From Flavobacterium ginsengisoli (GTDB lineage: Bacteria > Bacteroidota > Bacteroidia > Flavobacteriales > Flavobacteriaceae): a stretch of 64,000 nucleotides of DNA. The DNA is taken from the NCBI RefSeq assembly GCF_029625315.1, contig NZ_CP121110.1, positions 1 through 64,000 of the forward strand, written 5' to 3'. Below, one piece after another: positions 58,425-64,000 of the stretch; positions within the stretch are counted from its first letter, which is position 1, and the number at the start of each line of letters is the position of its first letter. The notes below the pieces were generated by a model. It was not told the origin of the DNA and did no database searches. It saw only the letters and a program-made list of their open reading frames with translations. The translations under genes and the position numbers were made by a program.

Positions 58425-58592
58425 GTTTTAATAAATAATGGCTTATGTTAAAATAAACATTTATAAGGAATTATAAAACAAAACTGAAAAATTATATAAC
58501 ATTTTTGGCCTGTCTTTAAGCGAACTTTGATTCTCAGATTTTTAGCAAATAATCTGTTTAAGGAATTATAGAATTTTAAAATCCGGCGAACC

Positions 58593-59618
58593 ATGAAAAT
58601 TGTTACTATAAATACAGAAAAAACTCAAAATATATTTGATGAACTTCAGACTAGTTTTGGCGGAAAGGTGACTTTTGATTTAGACGAATATGCACTTAAA
58701 GTAGAAAACGACTTTGCAGAAGGTTCTATTATTGGAGCTTCCTTTAATGATAATATCTCATACGTTCAGTTTGATATGACATTTTCTGGAGATGTCAGAC
58801 TAGATTTTCTAAATGTAAAATCGTCACCTATTTATTTTGCATATTGTTCTAAAGGTAATCTTTCGCATAGTTTTGGGTTAAATGGAGAAGAGCGAAAATT
58901 GAAAACCTTTCAGACTGCAATAGTAACATCAAAAGAAAATCAAGATAATGTATTATTTTTTGAGAAAGGAAAAAAAACAAAACTCACCTTAATTATTGTC
59001 GGAACTGAGATTGATGATGCCAATAAAGCCCATTCTTTAAGTCAGCAAGTAAAAGATACTTTTTTTGAGAATAATCAAGTAACAGATTTCTTTTATATAG
59101 GATCGTATAATTTGCAGATTGCAGAAAAAATAGAACAGCTTAATTCTATTACACAAAAAGGAATTGTTAGAAATTTGTTGAAAGAAGGAATAATGAGAAT
59201 TATTCTTGCAATGGAAATACAACAGCACTCTGATGATTTGTATGCTTTTGCAAATGAATCAAACGGATTGACTTTGCGAGAAATGGAAGAAATAAAAGAG
59301 CTTTCAGAATTCATAAAAACAAGTCCAGAAGAAGCCTTTTCAATCAAATCTTTGAGTAAAAAATCTGGATTATCGCCAAACAAACTTCAAGAAGGTTTTA
59401 AAATGATTCACAATCGTACTGTCAACGATTATATTACACACATGCGTGTTCTTAAAGCCGAAATCCTAATCAGAACATCCGATCTAAATATTTCAGAAAT
59501 AGTGTATTGCATTGGTTTCACCAGCAGAAGTTATTTCTCTAAAATATTTAAACAAAAATTTAACTGCAGCCCAAAAGAGTATAAGTTTAATTTGAATTCT
59601 TTGGCTATTACGGCCTAG
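58593..59618 (+). CDS. AraC-family transcriptional regulator
   Basis: A 341-residue regulator. The N-terminal 200 residues form a cupin-like sensor (YVQFDMTFSGDVRLDF; IYFAYCSKGNLSHSF). The C-terminal AraC domain (about residues 240-335) has FSIKSLSKKSGLSPNKLQEGFKMIHNRTVNDYITHMR and the second helix-turn-helix ISEIVYCIGFTSRSYFSKIFKQKFNCSPKEYK. The layout resembles the regulators of siderophore or ferric uptake genes (PchR-like), but no such target gene is adjacent. Single gene followed by a large repeat block. Confidence 0.88.
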   Translation: MKIVTINTEKTQNIFDELQTSFGGKVTFDLDEYALKVENDFAEGSIIGASFNDNISYVQFDMTFSGDVRLDFLNVKSSPIYFAYCSKGNLSHSFGLNGEERKLKTFQTAIVTSKENQDNVLFFEKGKKTKLTLIIVGTEIDDANKAHSLSQQVKDTFFENNQVTDFFYIGSYNLQIAEKIEQLNSITQKGIVRNLLKEGIMRIILAMEIQQHSDDLYAFANESNGLTLREMEEIKELSEFIKTSPEEAFSIKSLSKKSGLSPNKLQEGFKMIHNRTVNDYITHMRVLKAEILIRTSDLNISEIVYCIGFTSRSYFSKIFKQKFNCSPKEYKFNLNSLAITA

Positions 59619-59624
59619 CGGCTG

Positions 59625-59900
59625 GAGTTGCTAAGATTCTGAGGTTCTAAGTTTTTTTGAGAGAACTTGATGGTTTATCATAAAAAAACTGTCGCTAGCT
59701 CAAAAGCATAATTATATTTTAAGTCGCTAAGATTCTAAGGTTTTTGGAAAAGCTCAGAATCTTAGCAACTTAGTATCTCAAAAAAAGTACTGTCGCTAGC
59801 TCTAAAGCACATTATATACACAATAAGGTTCTAAGATTCTATAGTTTTCAAAAAAAACTTAGAATCTTAGAACCTTAGTTTCTTAGTATCTAAAAAATTC
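59625..59900. repeat. CTTAG-family repeat block with three hairpins
   Basis: About 275 bases with three hairpin units built from GGTTCTAAG / CTTAGAACC-type arms (near 59630-59665, 59720-59785 and 59820-59895). Between them, a 20-plus-base unit starting ACTGTCGCTAGCTC is duplicated at 59689 and 59789, 100 bases apart. This is the densest repeat block of the window and holds no gene. Confidence 0.75.
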
Positions 59901-59901
59901 A

Positions 59902-59909
59902 TACATTTG
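59902..59909 (+). promoter_or_regulatory. Promoter -7 box of the MarR-GNAT gene
   Basis: TACATTTG matches TAnnTTTG. No TTG is visible at the expected distance, as the repeat block ends there. Confidence 0.55.
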
Positions 59910-59923
59910 TATAACTAGTTATA
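59910..59923. promoter_or_regulatory. Candidate autoregulatory operator of MarR-GNAT
   Basis: TATAACTAGTTATA, a perfect 14-bp palindrome directly after the -7 box, at the predicted transcription start. This is where a MarR dimer would block its own promoter. Confidence 0.55.
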
Positions 59924-59940
59924 TAATTAATTATTTGTTT

Positions 59941-60894
59941 ATGGAATTTTTTGATAAAGTTGGAAAAGCGGCGTTAGGAAGCCGTTTACGTTTAATGACT
60001 GCTATTGTTACCGATGATGTTGCCAAAATATATGAATTGTATGGAGTTGATTTTGTGCCGAAGTGGTTTCCTGTATTTTATACATTGGCAGAAGAACGTG
60101 AAATAACCATTACTGAAATTGCCAATGAAATTGGTCATTCTCAGCCTTCTGTCAGCAAAATCATTCAGGAAATGATTGGTGCAGGATTAATTCAAGAAAG
60201 CGCAAAAACAGATGATAAACGTAAGAATAATGTAGCACTTACTGAAAAAGGAATTTTAATTTCGAAGAAAATCAAGCAAGCAGCTAGAAGATATTGATGT
60301 TGCAATTGAAGGGATAATTACTGAAAGCAAGCATAATTTGTGGGCAGCATTGGAAGAATGGGAGTTTTTACTAGAGCAAAAATCTTTAATAAAAAGAGTT
60401 AGCGAACAAAAGAAAAAAGAGAAAGCAAAGATGTAAAAATTGTAGAATATAAACCAGAATATCAGCAAGCTTTTAGAGAATTGAATGTAGAGTGGATCTC
60501 GAAATATTTTGAAATGGAAGAAGCCGATTATAAAGCGTTGGATAATCCTGAAGATTATATCTTGAAAAAAGGAGGAAAAATTCTTGTGGCTTTATATGAA
60601 AATGAACCTGTAGGAGTTTGTGCTTTGATTAAAATGAACAATTCCGAATATGATTTTGAAATGGCAAAAATGGCCGTTTCTCCAAAAGCACAAGGAAAAA
60701 GTATTGGTTGGCTTTTAGGAAAAGCAATTGCCGAAAAAGCAAAAGAACTAGGAGCAAAAAAAATATATTTAGAGAGTAATACAATCTTAAAACCTGCAAT
60801 AAACCTATATTATAAATTAGGCTTCGAAAAAGTTTTCGGTCTTGAAACTCCGTACAAAAGATGTAATATTCAGATGGAATTAATAATTAAATAA
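59941..60894 (+). CDS. MarR-GNAT fusion: transcription regulator plus acetyltransferase (two compensating frameshifts)
   Basis: About 317 residues read from the ATG at 59941. Residues 1-150 are a MarR winged-helix domain (ITITEIANEIGHSQPSVSKIIQEM and wing DDKRKNNVALTEKG). The C-terminal 150 residues are a GNAT acetyltransferase with the acetyl-CoA motif SPKAQGKSIGWLLGKAIAEK. The frame shifts +1 at GCAAGC (60276-60281, GCAGC expected, giving KQQLEDIDVAIEG) and returns near 60430 in an A-run before DVKIVEYKPEYQQAF. Fused MarR-GNAT proteins are a known family. The acetyl acceptor is unknown. A cupin gene follows after 6 bases. Confidence 0.87.
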
Positions 60895-60900
60895 AGAACA

Positions 60901-61224
60901 ATGAAAAATGTTGTAAAAAAAGAAAATGCTGTTTCAAGACAATTTTTAGGAGTTGATTTTGTAGTACTTTCAATAGGGAAAGATTCTATGGTGACAAAAA
61001 TGTTATATAAATCAACTGATTCCGTGCCATTCCATAAACATTCAAATGAACAAAGTGGTTATGTTATTTCAGGAGCCTACAAACTAAGATTTGAAGGAAA
61101 AGAATTTTTATTAAATGTGGGAGATACTTATTCAATTCCTGCAAATATTGAACATTCTATAGAAATTATAGAACCAGGAGAAGTTGTAGATGTATTTACA
61201 CCTATAAGACAAGATTATTTGTAA
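60901..61224 (+). CDS. Cupin domain protein
   Basis: A 107-residue single-cupin protein. Metal-ligand motif 1 is PFHKHSNEQSGYVISGAYKLRFEG (two His, one Glu-like) and motif 2 is GDTYSIPANIEHSIEI (His). It could be a small metal-dependent enzyme or ligand-binding protein. Its start is 6 bases after the MarR-GNAT stop, so it is cotranscribed and probably linked to the same response. Confidence 0.85.
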   Translation: MKNVVKKENAVSRQFLGVDFVVLSIGKDSMVTKMLYKSTDSVPFHKHSNEQSGYVISGAYKLRFEGKEFLLNVGDTYSIPANIEHSIEIIEPGEVVDVFTPIRQDYL

Positions 61225-61225
61225 T

Positions 61226-61302
61226 TAAGTTGCTAAGGTTCTAAGATACTAAGACTCTAAGAAAAAAACTTAGAACCTTAGTATCTCAGTATCTTAGAAT
61301 CT
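61226..61302. repeat. CTTAG-family inverted repeat between convergent genes
   Basis: Left arm GTTGCTAAGGTTCTAAGATA with further CTAAG units; right arm CTTAGAACCTTAGTATCTCA and continuing. The arms can pair over about 30 bases with an A-run loop. It fills the whole gap between the cupin gene and the convergent oxidoreductase gene, so it likely works as their shared terminator. Confidence 0.8.
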
Positions 61303-61305
61303 TTT

Positions 61306-62505
61306 CTATCTTCCAAATCGATAATAATCTAAATCTGTATTTTTTTTGTTATTGAGAGAATCCAGGATTGAATTCATTCCGATTACACTGAAAGTAATTC
61401 CGTTTCCTCCGAAGCCTAGAATATAATGTTCATTTTTTCTCGGATTAGGTTTTCCAAAGTAAGGAAGACCATCTTTGGTTTCTCCAAAAGTGCCTGCCCA
61501 AGAATAGTCAATTTTAAAATCTAAATCTGGAAACCTTTTAAAAAATTGCTTTAAAAGATACGCTTCTTTTTTAGGAAGCAATTTATCTCGTTTTGTTGTA
61601 TCCTTAAAATCCTCATCGCCGCCGCCCATTATGATACGATTATCTTCTGTAGTTCGAATGTAATGATATGGAGAAGCGGTATCCCAAAAAATAGTGTTTT
61701 TAAAATGCTCTGGAAGATCAGACTGACTTTCAGAAGTGATAACATAAGTACTTTTTAAATCGACTACTTTTTCTTTTAAAGTTTCTGTGCTTTCATAACC
61801 GGTGCAATGTATGATGTGATCGGCAGTAATAGTATGTTTGGAATCTGTAGTGGCAAGAATTCTGCCTTTTTGATGCTGAATGGAAGCAATGTTAGTTCGG
61901 TCAAAAATTTGCATTCCCTTTTCATGGCAATGAAATAAAAGATCGGTTGCCAGTTTAAAAGGATCCATAACAGCGGCTGTTTTAGATTCTACCCCAGCAA
62001 TTGCATTCAATCCCATTTTTTGCAATTCAGATCTGCTCAACCAGCTTATTTCAAAACCATGCTGTTTTCTGGCTTTGAATTCATTTTTTAAATAGGGAAC
62101 ATCTTTTTTTAAAGTAGTGAAATAAACACTTTTTTTAAACTCGAAACCACAATCGCAACCAACAGTATCAATTATGTTTCGAAGATCAAAAATGGCTTTT
62201 TTTCCGTTTTGATAACTATCTATAGCACATCTAGCACCACGAAGTTTTATTAGTTGATGCAACGGAACATCAATTTCGTACTGTAATAAGGCCGTACTGC
62301 CTGAAGTGCTTCCACCGCAGACATCGCGACGGTCTACAAGAACAATTTTTTTTCCTTCATTTAATAATTTATATGCTGTTAAAGCTCCTGTTATGCCACC
62401 ACCGATGATTAAAATGTCGGTATGGATATCAGAATCTATTGAAGGGTAACTTTGTTTTATGGCATTTTTTAAAGGCCAATAGGTTTCAGTAGAGCTCAGT
62501 TTCAT
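61306..62505 (-). CDS. FAD-dependent oxidoreductase, DAO family
   Basis: A 399-residue soluble flavoprotein. The FAD-binding Rossmann motif is ILIIGGGITGALTAYKLLNEG (about residues 31-51), followed by DRRDVCGGSTSGSTALLQYE, typical of the D-amino-acid oxidase/glycine oxidase group. The C-terminal half has FGETKDGLPYFG and ILGFGGNGITFSVIG, the second flavin contact. It oxidises an amine or amino-acid-like substrate, not identified. Its ATG overlaps the preceding gene's stop (ATGA). Confidence 0.88.
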   Translation of the reverse strand: MKLSSTETYWPLKNAIKQSYPSIDSDIHTDILIIGGGITGALTAYKLLNEGKKIVLVDRRDVCGGSTSGSTALLQYEIDVPLHQLIKLRGARCAIDSYQNGKKAIFDLRNIIDTVGCDCGFEFKKSVYFTTLKKDVPYLKNEFKARKQHGFEISWLSRSELQKMGLNAIAGVESKTAAVMDPFKLATDLLFHCHEKGMQIFDRTNIASIQHQKGRILATTDSKHTITADHIIHCTGYESTETLKEKVVDLKSTYVITSESQSDLPEHFKNTIFWDTASPYHYIRTTEDNRIIMGGGDEDFKDTTKRDKLLPKKEAYLLKQFFKRFPDLDFKIDYSWAGTFGETKDGLPYFGKPNPRKNEHYILGFGGNGITFSVIGMNSILDSLNNKKNTDLDYYRFGR

Positions 62506-63017
62506 TTTTTGGTTATTTTTTTAGTGGTGCTTTTGGCAGGTTTTTTAGTATTATTTGGTTTATTATTTTTTTCTTTTTTACGGCTATGAACTTCTTCTGC
62601 TTCCGCAATAGAGTGAGATGTTCTTATAGTGATGTCTTTTTTTGCCAATTTGCTAAGGTGATGGTAATATTTCTGAATAATGATCATTTCTTCTTCAGTC
62701 ATGTTTTCTATATCAACAAGACTATTGCTCGATAAATCGTTGGATGCCACTAATTCGTTTAGTTTTAATTGAATAGCAAGCGAATCTTTATTTTGCGCTT
62801 TTTGAATTAAGAAAACCATCAAAAAAGTAATGATTGTTGTACCTGTATTAATAACCAATTGCCAAGTTTCGGAATAATCGAAAATTGGTCCCGAAGCAGC
62901 CCATGCGATAACAAGAAAAAGAGCTCCAATAAAGGCTGGTGTGCTTCCGGCAGCTTTTGAAACTTTAGAAGCAAACTTTTCGAAAGCGCCGCTTTTATGT
63001 TGAGATATAGAATTCAT
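62502..63017 (-). CDS. Low-affinity iron permease-like membrane protein
   Basis: A 171-residue protein with two membrane helices (about residues 27-46, AFIGALFLVIAWAA, and 55-75, LVINTGTTIITFLMVFLIQKAQNKD). The following NKDSLAIQLKLNELVA segment is the hallmark of the family annotated as low-affinity iron permease. A very basic Lys-rich tail (residues 145-171) is unusual and may bind DNA or membrane. Transport activity has not been shown for bacterial members as far as I know. It overlaps the FAD gene by four bases and starts 2 bases after the AsmA-like gene's stop. Confidence 0.82.
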   Translation of the reverse strand: MNSISQHKSGAFEKFASKVSKAAGSTPAFIGALFLVIAWAASGPIFDYSETWQLVINTGTTIITFLMVFLIQKAQNKDSLAIQLKLNELVASNDLSSNSLVDIENMTEEEMIIIQKYYHHLSKLAKKDITIRTSHSIAEAEEVHSRKKEKNNKPNNTKKPAKSTTKKITKK

Positions 63018-63019
63018 TA

Positions 63020-64000
63020 TTATTTTGTTTTGGGTTTGCTGACTTTTTCTTTTCGAATTACTTTATTGTTTTTTTCATCATAAACGGCAGGATTAATTTC
63101 CTGCCCAGTTTTACTGAATATTTTAATTTTGGGAGCTTCATGCGTTCCAGTAATTACAATTGGAAAACCTATGATTCCGAAAAGCGGAAGTCCTAAGCGC
63201 ATTCTAAGATCCAAAAGTCCGTCAAAGCTTGTAGTTCCTTTAATGGTTGGCCTAAAGCTGGCTACATTAAAAGTAAATGGCTCAATTTTTATAAGGTTTT
63301 TGTCGATAGTCGATTTAATTTCAATTCCTTTCATATCGGGATTGTCCAAACCGCTTTGTCCTGTTTTAGAGCTAATTCCGTCAAAAAGTTTGAGACCTTT
63401 AATTTTTACATCACGCAAATTTATTGTTCCTCCGCCTTGCATCGATTCATAAATTGGTCCCATATTTCCGTTCAAATCTCCTTTTACACTGTAGTCAACA
63501 GAAACTATTCCGTGCGCTTTTTCAGCAGCAGTAACCATGTCATGAAACATCGGAATTTCTTTGTATGCTCTTTGAACATCAAAATCTTTTGCTGTAAAAT
63601 GAGCATCAAAATGTGCCGAAGTTGGAGATTCGTCTTTGTATAATGCATTAATTCCTAAAACACAATCGATGATATTAAAGGTAATGTTTTCTAAGTAAAA
63701 TCCTTCTTTTTTTATCCCTATTTTTCCGTTTAATTTGTTAAAAACCAATTTGTTATACTCTATTTTGTCTGCGCTGGCATCTAAATTTACATTTAGGTTT
63801 TTTGGAATAATGACAACACCGCTCATTTTTGGGTGATCTTCTTTGGCATATTCTACTTCTAGGTTTCGATCCTTGTTTTCGCCGTCTTCAAGCGCCATAA
63901 ATTCATCAACATTAATTAGTTTTGATTTTAGGTTGAAGTTTCCGCTCAAAGTCCCTTTCGATTCTAAAAAGTAATTGATCGTATTTAAGAGATAACCATT
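63020..64000 (-). CDS. AsmA-like protein, C-terminal part
   Basis: The frame is open to the window edge, so the N-terminus is missing; 326 codons are visible. The product has the AsmA-type C-terminal repeat strands (YNKLVFNKLNGKIGIKKEGF; LENITFNIIDCVLG; GGTINLRDVKIKGLKLFDGI) and the ending FGIIGFPIVITGTHEAPKIKIFS. AsmA-like proteins are large periplasmic bridges for phospholipid transport to the outer membrane. It heads a three-gene run with the permease-like and FAD genes. Confidence 0.83.
   Translation of the reverse strand, partial: NGYLLNTINYFLESKGTLSGNFNLKSKLINVDEFMALEDGENKDRNLEVEYAKEDHPKMSGVVIIPKNLNVNLDASADKIEYNKLVFNKLNGKIGIKKEGFYLENITFNIIDCVLGINALYKDESPTSAHFDAHFTAKDFDVQRAYKEIPMFHDMVTAAEKAHGIVSVDYSVKGDLNGNMGPIYESMQGGGTINLRDVKIKGLKLFDGISSKTGQSGLDNPDMKGIEIKSTIDKNLIKIEPFTFNVASFRPTIKGTTSFDGLLDLRMRLGLPLFGIIGFPIVITGTHEAPKIKIFSKTGQEINPAVYDEKNNKVIRKEKVSKPKTK

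Noticed and set aside
59625..59900. CRISPR array
   Set aside because: Units are inverted and degenerate with no constant-length unique spacers, and no cas genes are present.

Overview
This window comes from a low-GC Bacteroidota genome, almost certainly a Flavobacterium-like soil or freshwater species. Three things point there. There are three SusC/SusD outer-membrane glycan-uptake pairs. Recognisable promoters have the Bacteroidota form (TTG, about 18 bases, TAnnTTTG) and genes lack obvious Shine-Dalgarno sequences. Short palindromic intergenic repeats of the type common in flavobacteria are abundant. No CRISPR array, phage or insertion sequence was found.

Layout. 1-5.3 kb: a heavy-metal RND efflux operon (TolC-like, adaptor, DUF190, CusA/CzcA-like pump). 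6.4-11.5 kb: a lone SusC/SusD pair behind a 0.6 kb AT-rich regulatory region with two copies of a LacI-type palindrome. 11.7-27.1 kb, minus strand: a beta-glucan/xylan utilisation locus with SusC, SusD, surface glycan-binding lipoprotein, GH10, GH16, a hybrid two-component sensor and a GH3 beta-glucosidase. The enzymes cut at the surface, SusCD imports the oligosaccharides, GH3 finishes them, and the hybrid sensor induces the locus. 27.7-40.3 kb: housekeeping and small genes (tRNA-Tyr, TlpA-like thioredoxin, J-domain/KTSC protein, MoxR-like ATPase and VWA pair, EamA transporter, glutamate dehydrogenase with two candidate leader peptides, sterol-desaturase-like hydroxylase). 40.6-52.4 kb: an alpha-glycan locus with a SusR-like regulator divergent from DUF5004 lipoprotein, SusE/F-like protein, SusC, SusD, GH99-like and GH97 genes. 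52.7-64 kb: MarR-MATE efflux pair, DNA glycosylase, AraC regulator, MarR-GNAT fusion with cupin, FAD oxidoreductase, small membrane protein and a partial AsmA-like protein.

The strongest sequence-level observation concerns the many frameshifted genes. At least nine coding sequences are interrupted where the reading frame is restored by changing GCTCGC or GCTTGC (or the reverse complement) back to GCTGC. The motif occurs in both orientations relative to the genes, so ribosomal recoding is excluded. A systematic base-calling error at GCTGC, perhaps caused by cytosine modification, is the best explanation. Other breaks lie in homopolymers. I therefore annotate these as intact genes with assembly errors and give corrected lengths.

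The intergenic DNA is also notable: at least five families of short palindromic repeats recur between genes, often at convergent ends where they can act as terminators. No single cluster here is a clearly new system. The best candidates for new biology are the cysteine-containing leader peptides before glutamate dehydrogenase, the repeat families, the paired MarR operators and the leaderless promoters.
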